Assembly (NCBI RefSeq): GCF_000982415.1
Contig: NZ_LANI01000005.1
Location: forward strand, 268,336-332,335
Direction: 5' to 3'
Length of the DNA stretch: 64,000 nucleotides
Source of the DNA: Kiloniella litopenaei
Lineage (GTDB): Bacteria; Pseudomonadota; Alphaproteobacteria; Kiloniellales; Kiloniellaceae
In this document: one piece after another, positions 8,973 through 18,562 of the stretch
How positions within the stretch are numbered: position 1 is the stretch's first letter
Layout of the letters: each line of letters opens with the position of its first letter
Translations under genes and position numbers: made by a program
The notes under the pieces: model-generated
What the model saw: only the letters and a program-made list of their open reading frames with translations
The model's database searches: none
Told to the model about the DNA's origin: nothing

Positions 8973-9725
8973 ATGGCGACAAAAACTGCGGCAATAAAAA
9001 CGGCAATGGTATTGGCGGCTGGTTTTGGCAAGCGGATGAGGCCAATCACAGAAACAATCCCCAAACCTTTGGTGCCTGTTCTTGGGGTGCCAATGCTGGA
9101 AAGTATTATTGCGAAGCTAAGAACCGCAGGTATCGAGAGGATTGTGGTAAATGGCTTTTATCTGAAAGAGCAGATTCAACGCTTTGTAGAATCTTATGAC
9201 GATCCGATGATTATGTTTTCTGAAGAACATGAAATTCTAGAGACGGGCGGAGGAGTGACGCAGGCGCTGTCTCTTTTGGGGAATGATCCTTTTGTTGTCG
9301 TGAATGGTGACGTCTGTTGGCTCGATGGTGGTTCATCTGCCATCAAGCGGATTATGGATTTTTGGAATCCTGATGTCATGGATGCGTTACTTCTGGTTCA
9401 TCCAAGGTCCAAAGCCTATGGGTACGAAGGGGCCGGTGATTTTTTTCTGGGGAATGATCAAAAGCTGAGCCGCAGGGGAGAGAAAAAATCTGCGCCTTAC
9501 GTCTATGCAGGCATTCAGATTCTGCATCCAAAACTTTTTGTAGCTGTCCCTACAGAGGCCTTTTCTCTAAATGAAATTTTCGACAAAGCTCTTGCGTCCA
9601 ATCGATTGTGTGGATTGGAACATGACGGGGAATGGTTTCATGTGGGAACACCCGAAGGCCTTCGTGAAGTAGAGGATCTTTTACAAAACATGTTACCTAC
9701 GGCATCCAAATCCAGTGGCTCTTGA
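8973..9725 (+). CDS. MurU-like sugar-phosphate nucleotidyltransferase
   Basis: A 250-residue nucleotidyltransferase of the GlmU/RfbA superfamily. The N-terminal signature MVLAAGFGKRMRP followed by IPKPLVPVLG binds the nucleotide, and VVVNGDVCW supplies the metal-binding aspartate. Genes at this position in Alphaproteobacteria are generally MurU-like N-acetylmuramate-1-phosphate uridylyltransferases of peptidoglycan recycling. Their kinase partner AmgK normally precedes them but is absent here, since the 71 bp before the start hold no gene. The exact substrate is therefore inferred. The gene is three bases from addB, so they are probably co-transcribed. Confidence 0.75.
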   Translation: MATKTAAIKTAMVLAAGFGKRMRPITETIPKPLVPVLGVPMLESIIAKLRTAGIERIVVNGFYLKEQIQRFVESYDDPMIMFSEEHEILETGGGVTQALSLLGNDPFVVVNGDVCWLDGGSSAIKRIMDFWNPDVMDALLLVHPRSKAYGYEGAGDFFLGNDQKLSRRGEKKSAPYVYAGIQILHPKLFVAVPTEAFSLNEIFDKALASNRLCGLEHDGEWFHVGTPEGLREVEDLLQNMLPTASKSSGS

Positions 9726-9728
9726 ATA

Positions 9729-12700
9729 ATGACTTTTGAGTTGCCCTTCGACCCAGAGCCTTTAGAGGTGAGAGACACTGTATCAGAAGTTTATTCTGTC
9801 GCGTCGAATGCTTCATTTGTTGATGCGCTGGCCAAGGGAATCTTAGAGCGCTGGGGAGACAACCCGCTGGAATTTTCCAGGGTAATGATCCTTTTACCAA
9901 CAAGGCGTGCTTGTCGAAGCTTGCAGCAGGCTTTTTTGCGGGCGTCTGAGGGTAAAGCCATGATGTTACCCAGAATGCTGCCGCTGGGTGATTTGGATCC
10001 CGATGAATTGCTTATGTCGGCTTCTGACGTAGCTATTGGGCAAGATCAGGATCTTGATCTTCGTCCTGTACTTTCATCATTAAGGCGGCAACTTTTGCTA
10101 AGTCAGCTGGTGTTGAAATGGTCGGCGTCACAGGCCAAGGCAAACGGCGGGGATGTCATTCCCGAAGATCAGGCTGTGCGTCTTGCCGGAGAGCTTGGTC
10201 GTTTTCTGGATCAGGTGCAGACAGAGGGCCTGAGCTTTGCCGATCTATCTGATCTTGTGCCGGAGGACTATGCCGTCCACTGGCAAATCACACTGGAATT
10301 TCTGGAGATTTTAACAAAAATCTGGCCGACCGTAGAAGAGGCAACAGGCGGTATTGGCCCGGCAGAAAGACGGCGACGTCTTTTGGAGGGACAGGCTGAG
10401 TTCTGGCGTCAATGCCCTCCGGACCATCCCCTTATCGTTGCTGGTTCAACAGGCTCTATTCCGGCGGCAGCCGATTTAATTGGCGTTATCTCCAAATGTT
10501 CGCAAGGGGTGGTCATTTTGCCGGGTGTTGATTTGACCGCAGACGACGATACCTGGCGTGAATTTCTGAAAGATAGCTCACATCCCCAAAATGGATTGGC
10601 GCGTTTGTTAAAGCGTTTGGACATTCCTAGGTCTGATTTACAACCTTGGCCTTATGGCCTTGAGGGAACCGATTTAGAAAACAGAGCGCCGGAAAGGCGG
10701 GTTGATTTTGTGCATATGGCAATGCGTCCGGCACAGGCAACAACGCAATGGCAGGGCTATATAGAGCAGTCGGATATTTCGTTATTTCAAAAGGCACTTG
10801 CAAAGGTATCCCGTCTGGACTGCCCCGGACCCGGCGAAGAAGCCTTGGCCATTTCCCTTGTTTTAAGGTCAGTTCTGGAAACACCGGAAAAAACAGCGGC
10901 CTTGATCACGCCAGACAGAGACCTTGCCCGACGTGTTGCGGCAGAGATGGAACGCTGGTCAATTACGATAGATGATTCTGCGGGCTCTCCCTTGCCGGAA
11001 GCGGCTCCGGCTGTTTTTTTGCGTCTAACTGCCGAAATGATGGTGTCTGGGCTATCACCAATTTCTTTCCTGTCGGCAATGAAGCATCCTCTTTGTGCTG
11101 CGGGTATGCAGATCGGTGTCTTTAAACGAATTATTCGACAGTTGGAGATTACGGTCCTGCGCGGGGTTCGGCCTGCGTCGGGATTTGAGGGGCTGATGAC
11201 GGCGCTTGGTGATGATGCCGAAGGGGGGCTGGAAGCTCGAAATCTGCTAGAGCGTCTTGTCACTGCGGGACAGGTTTTTGACGATCATATCCGTGGTGGT
11301 ACACAATCTTTCCGCTCCCTGTTGGATGCTCATATAGAGTTTGCCGAATTTTTGGCTTCAACGGATGAACAAAGCGGGGCAGAGAGACTTTGGGCTGGGG
11401 ATGACGGAACAGCCACCGCTGAATTTGTCGCGGACTTGCGGGAAGCGGTCGGTGATGCCCCAGATGTATCGCCGCGTCGCTATCCGGAATTACTCGCGGC
11501 TCTTATGGTTGGGCGCGCGGTGCGTGCCCCCTTTGGCGCGCATCCGAGGCTGAGTATTCTCGGTGCTATCGAAGCACGCTTACAGCATGCCGACGTGGTT
11601 ATCCTTGGCGGGTTGAACGAAGGTAGTTGGCCGGCAGAGGCGAAGCCCGGCCCGTGGATGAGCCGTCCGATGCGACGGGATTTTGGCCTTCCCCAACCGG
11701 AACAGCAGGTGGGATTGTCGGCACAGGATTTTGTGCAGGCCTTTTGTGCGCCAGAGGTATTTTTGACCAGATCGGAAAAGGTAGAGGGGGCGCCAACTGT
11801 GCCTTCGCGCTGGTTACTCCGTATCGAAGCCCTGTTAGAAGGTAAAGGGTTGCGGGGTTTTTTACAGCGAGATGCACGAAAATGGTTAAGCTGGGTCGAA
11901 GCGCTGGATCTGCCTGAAAAACGTCTTCAGATAAAAGCACCAGCTCCCACGCCACCCGTGTCTGCACGTCCCAGGAACCTTTCTGTTACCCGCATCGAAA
12001 CGTGGATGCGGGACCCTTATGCACTTTATGCCCAAAAGATATTAAAACTTCGCAAGCTTGATCCTCTGGATGCAGACCCATCCGGAGCTGACAAAGGAAG
12101 CCTGATCCATGAAGCCCTTGAAAAATTCCTGAAGCAATTTCCCGATGCGTTGCCTGAAGATGCAGAGCAACAGCTTTTGATGATTGGCGAGGGTGTTTTT
12201 GCGGCGGTTAAAGACCGTCCGGGGATCTGGTCTTTTTGGTGGCCCCGGTTTCAGCGTATTGCCAAGTGGTTTGTGGAACAAGAGAGCTTGCGTCGGAAAA
12301 TGGTTTCCAAGTCCCATGTAGAAGTGACGGGTAAGCTGGTTCTGAAGGCACCAGCGGGTGATTTTACCCTGACAGCCAAGGCGGACCGCATTGATGAACT
12401 GGCAACGGGTGGCCTGGCGATCCTTGATTATAAAACGGGTACGGTCCCAAGTGCCAAGAATGTGCTACAGGGAATTTCACCACAATTACCGTTGGAAGCG
12501 GCTATCGCTATTGAGGGCGGTTTTGGCATCTTACCCGATGAGGTGAAAGAGCTTCTTTATTGGCGCCTAACCGGTGGTGATCCCGCAGGGGAAAACAAAA
12601 ATGCACTGGGACAACGCGGGGCAAAAGACGGTGTTGACCAGATTGCAAAGATTGCTCTTGAAGGTTTACAGGACCTGATTACAGAGTTTGATTATCAGGA

Positions 12701-12809
12701 AACACCCTATGCAGCGCGTCCGCGACCTAATCAAGCCCTCGTCTATAATGATTTTGAGCATCTGGCGCGGATTAAGGAATGGTCCACAGGTGGCGAGGGG
12801 GATCTATGA
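9729..12809 (+). CDS. addB: AddB subunit of the AddAB double-strand break repair nuclease
   Basis: A 1026-residue AddB. With AddA it resects double-strand DNA ends and loads RecA, replacing RecBCD. The N-terminal helicase-like part is degenerate, with no clear P-loop, as is usual in alphaproteobacterial AddB. The motif VVILGGLNEGSWPAE near residue 620 and the C-terminal PD-(D/E)XK nuclease domain, with LAILDYKTG near residue 900, are clear. The ATG follows the MurU-like stop by three bases. Its TGA overlaps the addA ATG (ATGA at 12806-12809), so the subunits are translationally coupled. Confidence 0.94.
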   Translation: MTFELPFDPEPLEVRDTVSEVYSVASNASFVDALAKGILERWGDNPLEFSRVMILLPTRRACRSLQQAFLRASEGKAMMLPRMLPLGDLDPDELLMSASDVAIGQDQDLDLRPVLSSLRRQLLLSQLVLKWSASQAKANGGDVIPEDQAVRLAGELGRFLDQVQTEGLSFADLSDLVPEDYAVHWQITLEFLEILTKIWPTVEEATGGIGPAERRRRLLEGQAEFWRQCPPDHPLIVAGSTGSIPAAADLIGVISKCSQGVVILPGVDLTADDDTWREFLKDSSHPQNGLARLLKRLDIPRSDLQPWPYGLEGTDLENRAPERRVDFVHMAMRPAQATTQWQGYIEQSDISLFQKALAKVSRLDCPGPGEEALAISLVLRSVLETPEKTAALITPDRDLARRVAAEMERWSITIDDSAGSPLPEAAPAVFLRLTAEMMVSGLSPISFLSAMKHPLCAAGMQIGVFKRIIRQLEITVLRGVRPASGFEGLMTALGDDAEGGLEARNLLERLVTAGQVFDDHIRGGTQSFRSLLDAHIEFAEFLASTDEQSGAERLWAGDDGTATAEFVADLREAVGDAPDVSPRRYPELLAALMVGRAVRAPFGAHPRLSILGAIEARLQHADVVILGGLNEGSWPAEAKPGPWMSRPMRRDFGLPQPEQQVGLSAQDFVQAFCAPEVFLTRSEKVEGAPTVPSRWLLRIEALLEGKGLRGFLQRDARKWLSWVEALDLPEKRLQIKAPAPTPPVSARPRNLSVTRIETWMRDPYALYAQKILKLRKLDPLDADPSGADKGSLIHEALEKFLKQFPDALPEDAEQQLLMIGEGVFAAVKDRPGIWSFWWPRFQRIAKWFVEQESLRRKMVSKSHVEVTGKLVLKAPAGDFTLTAKADRIDELATGGLAILDYKTGTVPSAKNVLQGISPQLPLEAAIAIEGGFGILPDEVKELLYWRLTGGDPAGENKNALGQRGAKDGVDQIAKIALEGLQDLITEFDYQETPYAARPRPNQALVYNDFEHLARIKEWSTGGEGDL

Positions 12810-15800
12810 CGCTGCGCATTGACGATATCCTCCGGCAAGCCACCAACGAACAAAGACAGGCTGCGGATCCCACCACATCTGTCTGGGTCGGGGCTTCTGC
12901 GGGGGCGGGCAAGACAAAAGTTCTGACAGACCGCATTCTCAATCTGCTATTGAGTGGATCAGAGCCGGGGAAAATTCTGGCACTGACGTTCACCAAAGCG
13001 GCTGCGGCAGAGATGGCGAACCGTCTGTCTGACAAACTGGCTGGCTGGTCCACAATTCCTGAAGATGATTTGATAAAAGAGCTGGAAAAGCTATTTGGGC
13101 GCAAGGCTTCTCTGGACGAACTGCAGACAGCCCGGCGATTGTTTGCCCGTGTTCTGGATACGCCCGGTGGCATGAAGATCCAGACCATTCACGCGTTTTG
13201 TCAATCTTTGCTGGGGCGGTTCCCCCTGGAAGCCGGCGTTGCGCCGAACTTTCAAATTCTTGACGATCGTTCAGCGGAAGAACTTCTTTTTAGATCCCGT
13301 GAAGACGTTCTCTCGGGGCGCGGAGGATTAACTGAGCAGACTGTTACCGACGCTCTGGAATGCATCACAGCCTATACTCAGGAACAGTCCTTTGGATCGT
13401 TGGTACAGGAAATCATCCGGGAACGCGGGAGGATCTCGGACCTTCTGGCTGAATACGGCGATCAGCAGGGGCTAAATAGGATTATCTATGAAACCCTTGG
13501 TGTTGATTCGAACAGTAATGCGACTGATCTCTTGAATGCAGCCTGTGGTGATGGCGCTTTTAACGCCATTCAGCTTTCTCATGCTGCTGATGCTCTTTTA
13601 CAAGGGGCAAAGTCAGATCAGGAACGCGGTTATCTACTCAAAAACTGGTTGGAAAGTCAGCCTGAAACCAGGTGTGAAAAATATAGCGAGTACCGGGGGA
13701 TTTTCTTCACGCAAGCTGGTGAAATAAGAAGTCGTTTGGCAACAAAGGGTGCTTTATCTGTATTACCTCAGCTACCGGATATATTGATTGCCGAAGCTGA
13801 GCGTCTTATTCGCTTGAACGAAAAACTCAATGCCATTGGTGTTGCGAAAGCAACGTCGTCTTTGCTTGATCTCGGTACTGCGATTTTATCGCGATATGAG
13901 CGTTATAAAGAAACCCGCGCTTTTCTGGACTACGATGACCTTATTCTCAAAACCCGTGACTTGTTAACGGGGGAGCGGGCGGTTGCCTGGGTGCTCTTTA
14001 AGCTGGATGGTGGTATTGATCATGTTTTGATTGATGAAGCACAGGACACCAACCCGGAACAGTGGGAAGTCGTGGCGGCGCTGTGTAACGAGTTTTTTGA
14101 CGGTGAGGGTGCAAGAGAAGACATTCGAACAATCTTTGCTGTCGGGGATGTGAAGCAGTCCATCTATTCATTCCAGCGGGCTGACCCGGCCAAGTTCGAG
14201 CAAATGCGTGAACACTTTGAAAAGCGCGTCGAGATCGCCCAACAAAAATGGCAAGGTATCAGTCTGGATGTTTCCTTTCGTTCGACACCTTCGGTATTGG
14301 CAACTGTTGATCAGGTTTTTTCCTACCCCTCGGCAGCGGATGGGGTTGCTTTCCATGATGATCGCTTAAAACATCAACCCGTCAGATTGGGGCAAGCTGG
14401 GCGCGTTGAACTCTGGCCCTTGATGGTGAGTGAGGGCGGTACTGAAGACACACCTTGGACCTTGCCATTAGCACAAGAAGCGGAAATGGAATCTCGTGCA
14501 CGTCTGGCAAGTGTGTTGGCGCGTCGTATCCATTACTGGACTCTGGCAGAAGCTGGAATCGATGACCCCGTTTGTCAGTTACCTTCGCAGGGGCGACGTA
14601 TTGACCCCGGTGATATTCTGATTCTGGTTCGCCGCCGGAACGCTTTTGTTGAAGAGCTGGTGCGCGAGCTCAAGACCTTGGCCGTCCCTGTCTCCGGGGT
14701 GGACCGAATGGTACTGACCGACCAGATGGCGGTTATGGATCTTGTTGCCTTGGGACGGTTTTTGCTGTTACCCGAAGATGATTTGACATTGGCGACTGTT
14801 CTAAAGGGACCTCTCCTTGGGCTGGATGAAGATCAGCTTTTTGAACTGGCCTATAATCGCAAAGGAAGCCTGTGGTCCAGATTACGGGATAAAGCCAAAA
14901 CGAATGATGTTTTCGCCCGAGCAGCAGGTTTCTTGAACGGTTTGCTGGCCCGTGCAGACTTCACACCACCTTTTGAGCTTTTTTCTCACATCCTGGGGCC
15001 GTTGGACGGGCGAAAGTTGCTCTTGTCCAGACTGGGGCCTGATGCACGTGATCCTATCGAAGAATTTCTCTCTCTTGCTCTGGCTTATGAGCGGGAAGAA
15101 ACGCCATCGCTGGAAGGGTTCCTGCATTGGCTCGAAGTTGGCGATCAGGAAATCAAGCGTGACCTTGAACAAGGCGGCGGTGCCGTTCGTATCATGACGG
15201 TACACGGGTCCAAAGGTCTTCAGGCGCCTGTGGTTATTTTACCGGATACAACTCAGATACCACAGGCTGATCGCGGGGTTGTCTGGCTAAAAGAACAGGG
15301 CAATCTCCCTGTATGGTCACCGCGTACAGCGATGAATACAGAAATCATTTCTTCTGCACGAGATCAGCTTCGCAAAGATGGTCTGCGGGAATATCGGCGA
15401 CTTTTGTATGTGGCTTTGACCCGTGCCGAAGACCGTTTGGTTATATGTGGTTGGACAGGTGCACGTGAACCATCTGAGGATAGCTGGTACGCCTTGGCGC
15501 AAACGGCTCTTGATGAACATGGCAAAGAGGTCGAGTTTGCCTTCCCCGAAGACCCGACGGGCCCTTGGACTGCAATGGGAAGGGTTCAGGAGAATACACA
15601 GGAAGGTCAGATTAAGGCGGGTAAAGAAGAAGTCGCTGTTGATCATTTCGATGGCAGTTTACCTGCTTGGGCTTTTGTCGATCCGGATCAGGAACCTGTG
15701 CCGCCCCGTCCGCTTGCCCCATCCCGGGCAAAGGATGATGAACCGCCTGTCAGATCACCTCTGGGGCAGGATGATGGTACACGGTTTAAGCGGGGACGGA

Positions 15801-16285
15801 TTATTCACCGACTTTTACAAACATTGCCGGATTTACCAAAAGAAAAGTGGGAACCGTCAGGGCGACGATTCCTGGAATCGCCTCTGCACGAATTAGATTC
15901 TGATCAGGTTGATATGTTATTGGGTGAAACATTATCTGTTCTCAATCACCCGGAGTATCAGGATATTTTTGGTGAAGGTAGCCGGGCGGAAGTGCCTGTT
16001 GTTGGGCTGGTGCATCGCGATGGGGATGTGGAAGTTATCTCTGGTCAGGTTGATCGCCTGATTATAACGGATAGCAAAGTAAAAATTATTGACTATAAAA
16101 CCAATCGTCCACCACCCAAAAAAGTCGAAAAAGTTCACCGCGCCTATCTGCGCCAAATGGCAGCCTATCGTACGGTTTTGAGGCAAATTTACCCGAATTA
16201 TCAAATAGAAGCGCACCTGTTGTGGACCGATGAAGCCCGCTTAATGCACTTGCCGGATAACATTCTTGTACAATATGAACCTTGA
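12806..16285 (+). CDS. addA: AddA helicase-nuclease subunit
   Basis: An 1159-residue UvrD/RecB-type helicase with a C-terminal nuclease, partner of AddB. Motif I is GASAGAGKTKVLTDRI, motif II is VLIDEAQDTNPEQWEV, a later motif is IMTVHGSKGLQAPVVIL and motif VI is LLYVALTRAEDRLVI. The C-terminal nuclease motif is IIDYKTNRPPP near residue 1105. An upstream in-frame ATG at 12779 would add nine residues inside addB. I choose 12806 because it gives the standard four-base ATGA overlap and the typical N-terminus. About 100 bp separate it from trxA. Confidence 0.95.
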   Translation: MTLRIDDILRQATNEQRQAADPTTSVWVGASAGAGKTKVLTDRILNLLLSGSEPGKILALTFTKAAAAEMANRLSDKLAGWSTIPEDDLIKELEKLFGRKASLDELQTARRLFARVLDTPGGMKIQTIHAFCQSLLGRFPLEAGVAPNFQILDDRSAEELLFRSREDVLSGRGGLTEQTVTDALECITAYTQEQSFGSLVQEIIRERGRISDLLAEYGDQQGLNRIIYETLGVDSNSNATDLLNAACGDGAFNAIQLSHAADALLQGAKSDQERGYLLKNWLESQPETRCEKYSEYRGIFFTQAGEIRSRLATKGALSVLPQLPDILIAEAERLIRLNEKLNAIGVAKATSSLLDLGTAILSRYERYKETRAFLDYDDLILKTRDLLTGERAVAWVLFKLDGGIDHVLIDEAQDTNPEQWEVVAALCNEFFDGEGAREDIRTIFAVGDVKQSIYSFQRADPAKFEQMREHFEKRVEIAQQKWQGISLDVSFRSTPSVLATVDQVFSYPSAADGVAFHDDRLKHQPVRLGQAGRVELWPLMVSEGGTEDTPWTLPLAQEAEMESRARLASVLARRIHYWTLAEAGIDDPVCQLPSQGRRIDPGDILILVRRRNAFVEELVRELKTLAVPVSGVDRMVLTDQMAVMDLVALGRFLLLPEDDLTLATVLKGPLLGLDEDQLFELAYNRKGSLWSRLRDKAKTNDVFARAAGFLNGLLARADFTPPFELFSHILGPLDGRKLLLSRLGPDARDPIEEFLSLALAYEREETPSLEGFLHWLEVGDQEIKRDLEQGGGAVRIMTVHGSKGLQAPVVILPDTTQIPQADRGVVWLKEQGNLPVWSPRTAMNTEIISSARDQLRKDGLREYRRLLYVALTRAEDRLVICGWTGAREPSEDSWYALAQTALDEHGKEVEFAFPEDPTGPWTAMGRVQENTQEGQIKAGKEEVAVDHFDGSLPAWAFVDPDQEPVPPRPLAPSRAKDDEPPVRSPLGQDDGTRFKRGRIIHRLLQTLPDLPKEKWEPSGRRFLESPLHELDSDQVDMLLGETLSVLNHPEYQDIFGEGSRAEVPVVGLVHRDGDVEVISGQVDRLIITDSKVKIIDYKTNRPPPKKVEKVHRAYLRQMAAYRTVLRQIYPNYQIEAHLLWTDEARLMHLPDNILVQYEP

Positions 16286-16384
16286 CGTCGGGGGACCTGC
16301 ATCCCTACATTCATGCTGACGATGTGATGGGAAGCACAAGATAGCTGATCCCATTGCACATAAACAAATGGCAAGAGGTATAAT

Positions 16385-16708
16385 ATGTCAACGATCGCAA
16401 TCAGCGACGATTCTTTTGAAGCCGACGTTCTTAAAGCGGATGTCCCTGTTCTTGTGGATTTCTGGGCTGAATGGTGTGGCCCTTGTAAAATGATCGCACC
16501 GGCATTGGATGAAATCGCCGCAGAAATGGACGGTTCCCTTACTATTGCCAAGCTTAACATTGACGAAAATTCAATGACTCCACAGCAATATGGCGTTCGT
16601 GGCATTCCGACACTGCTTATTTTTAAAGGTGGTGAAGTGGTTGCCCAGAAAGTAGGCGCTATTGCCAAAGGTCAGCTAAAAGAGTGGATTACATCTTCTC
16701 TTGCATAA
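16385..16708 (+). CDS. trxA: Thioredoxin
   Basis: A 107-residue thioredoxin with the redox site [15 protein letters not shown] and the cis-proline segment GIPTLLIF. It reduces cytoplasmic disulfides using electrons from thioredoxin reductase. The length is standard. The start is ATG at 16385 with AAGAGG about 8 bases upstream. It follows addA, as in many Alphaproteobacteria, but is 99 bp away and may have its own promoter. A clear intrinsic terminator follows at 16746, closing the plus-strand block. Confidence 0.97.
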   Translation: MSTIAISDDSFEADVLKADVPVLVDFWAEWCGPCKMIAPALDEIAAEMDGSLTIAKLNIDENSMTPQQYGVRGIPTLLIFKGGEVVAQKVGAIAKGQLKEWITSSLA

Positions 16709-16745
16709 GATAGAGCAGCGTATTTGACGCGCTGTCTCGAGATAA

Positions 16746-16772
16746 AAGCCCTGCATTTTGCGGGGCTTTTTT
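16746..16772 (+). terminator. Intrinsic terminator after trxA
   Basis: AAGCCCTGC and GCGGGGCTT form a 9-bp stem with one T-G pair around ATTTT, followed by a run of T. It ends the ahcY-to-trxA strand block. Confidence 0.85.
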
Positions 16773-16858
16773 ATGTGGAATTATCGGAACACTAACAGGC
16801 ACACAGATCGTGCGTTATAACGGTTATCTGGTTCCAGCAAGGCGCAAGCCGGGTATAG

Positions 16859-17053
16859 TTAATGGTGCACTTCATCGGTGCAGAGAATGCCCCCTGCACC
16901 CCAGTTTTCTTTATGAACATCGTCTATTACGACATACACCGCTTCGGTATTGCAGCCTGTGATTCGGGCCGTTTCTTCGGTCAATGTTTTGACCAGAGCT
17001 CGTTTTTGCTCAAGTGAACGACCTTGGAACATTTCCACACGGATTATCGGCAT
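16859..17053 (-). CDS. 4-oxalocrotonate tautomerase-family protein
   Basis: A 64-residue protein of the 4-oxalocrotonate tautomerase family. Removal of Met would expose the catalytic Pro1 (MPIIRVEMFQGRS). The rest fits the family: LEQKRALVKTLTEETARITGC and VYVVIDDVHKENWGAGG. Members are small homohexamers that tautomerize enol/keto acids, often in aromatic catabolism. No such pathway is nearby, so the substrate is unknown. The ribosome site GAGG lies about 7 bases before the ATG. It lies between folC and trxA, which converge here. Confidence 0.85.
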   Translation of the reverse strand: MPIIRVEMFQGRSLEQKRALVKTLTEETARITGCNTEAVYVVIDDVHKENWGAGGILCTDEVHH

Positions 17054-17151
17054 GGTTTCGTCCTCTTTCTAGGTTGAATCAGAATAGAGGCTTTTAGCCA
17101 AAAAAGCTAGGATTTGTGTTGGACAAAGAGTCGTGAAAATAATGTATCTGG

Positions 17152-18435
17152 TTATTGGCTTTCTGCGAGGATATGACCCGCGAGATAGAGTGAACCACAA
17201 ATCAGAATGCGACCGGGTTCTTCCCGGGCAAGAATTTCTTCAACGGCTTGTTGTGCCGAAGCGCATGCTTGGGCATCAAAACCGGCTTCAACTGCATGTG
17301 CGGCAGCTTCTTCAGCACTAAGTGAAGCTGCTTCAAAAGGGATTTCAATTGCGCGCAGGCTTGATCCAAGCGGCGCCAGCGGGCGCAGATAATCTGTGGC
17401 AGCTTTTGTATTGAGCATGCCATAGATTATATGAACCGGTTTGTCCTGCCACGTCTTGAGAATTGTTGCCAAGGCAAGTCCAGCTGATTCGTTGTGACCG
17501 CCATCAAGCCAAAGTTCGCAACCTTCGGGAAGGAGGTCGGGCAATAGACCTGTGGTCAATCGCTGCATCCGACCGGGCCAATAGGCCTTGGTCAAACCTT
17601 CTTTGATCGTATCCGTTTTCAGATCAAAAGAACTCGCCAGAATATCAGTGGCGGCGACGGCCAAAGCGGCATTTTCAACCTGATGTTCACCGAGAAGATT
17701 TGGGTTCGGATAGCGCTCTTCTCCGTTTCGACCACTAAAAAGGAAACCATCGGTATCTGGTGTTACTGTCCAGTCTTCACCTTCGATATAGAGTTCAGCG
17801 CCAATCTCAGTCGCACGGGCCTTTATAACGTCGAGGGCAGCTTTGGGTTGCTTGCCAACCACGCAGAGAACGCCGGGTTTGAGAATGCCGGCTTTTTCTG
17901 CGGCTATTTCTTCAATGGTATCCCCTAGGAACTGCGTGTGGTCGACGGAAATAGGGGTGATAGCTGTCAGGGCTGGCTGTGCGACCATATTGGTGGCATC
18001 CAGGCGACCGCCCAGGCCTGTTTCAAGCAGCAAAGCATCCGCTTTGTGACGGCTATAGGCCAGGAATGCAGCAACGGTTGTCACTTCGAAGAAGGTTATG
18101 GAATCAGGGCCATTGACCTTTTCGCACTCTTCAAGCAGGGCGACCAGTTCATCTTCGGAAATTAGCTCTCCGGCCAGTCTGATGCGCTCGTGGAACTTTA
18201 CCAGATGCGGAGAAGTGTAGAGATGAACATCCTTGTCATGCGCTTCCAAGATCGCCCTGAGATAGGCAAGGAAAGATCCTTTCCCATTAGTTCCGGCAAC
18301 ATGAATAACCGGGGGTAATTTTTCTTCCGGGTGATCGAGCAACCCCAGCAACCGCTCGACGCGTCTGAGGGACAGATCAATAATTTTTGGATGCAAGAGG
18401 CTAAGGCGCTCTAAGACGATATCACTCCGGCGCAT
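17152..18435 (-). CDS. folC: Bifunctional dihydrofolate/folylpolyglutamate synthase
   Basis: A 427-residue Mur-ligase-type enzyme. It adds glutamate to dihydropteroate, and then further glutamates to folates. The P-loop VIHVAGTNGKGSFLAYL is near residue 45, followed by TSPHLVKFHERIRL and ITPISVDHTQFLG, all typical of FolC. It is the last gene of the trpF-trpB-trpA-accD-folC series and is 112 bp from accD, with a short inverted repeat between them that could reduce read-through. Confidence 0.95.
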   Translation of the reverse strand: MRRSDIVLERLSLLHPKIIDLSLRRVERLLGLLDHPEEKLPPVIHVAGTNGKGSFLAYLRAILEAHDKDVHLYTSPHLVKFHERIRLAGELISEDELVALLEECEKVNGPDSITFFEVTTVAAFLAYSRHKADALLLETGLGGRLDATNMVAQPALTAITPISVDHTQFLGDTIEEIAAEKAGILKPGVLCVVGKQPKAALDVIKARATEIGAELYIEGEDWTVTPDTDGFLFSGRNGEERYPNPNLLGEHQVENAALAVAATDILASSFDLKTDTIKEGLTKAYWPGRMQRLTTGLLPDLLPEGCELWLDGGHNESAGLALATILKTWQDKPVHIIYGMLNTKAATDYLRPLAPLGSSLRAIEIPFEAASLSAEEAAAHAVEAGFDAQACASAQQAVEEILAREEPGRILICGSLYLAGHILAESQ

Positions 18436-18539
18436 GGTTATATCTCTACCTGATAGAAGTTTAGTACTGGTTTTTCGCCTTACCTCTTTTGTTTATGCAC
18501 TCTGGTATCTAATGCAGAGAATTTACAAAGAGGGAAGCA

Positions 18540-18562
18540 AACCCGGCTTATTCAACCGGGTT
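18540..18562 (-). terminator. Inverted repeat over the accD stop codon
   Basis: AACCCGG and CCGGGTT flank nine bases that include the accD stop. Only TGCTTCCC follows on the minus strand, so this is a weak or partial terminator at best. Confidence 0.35.
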
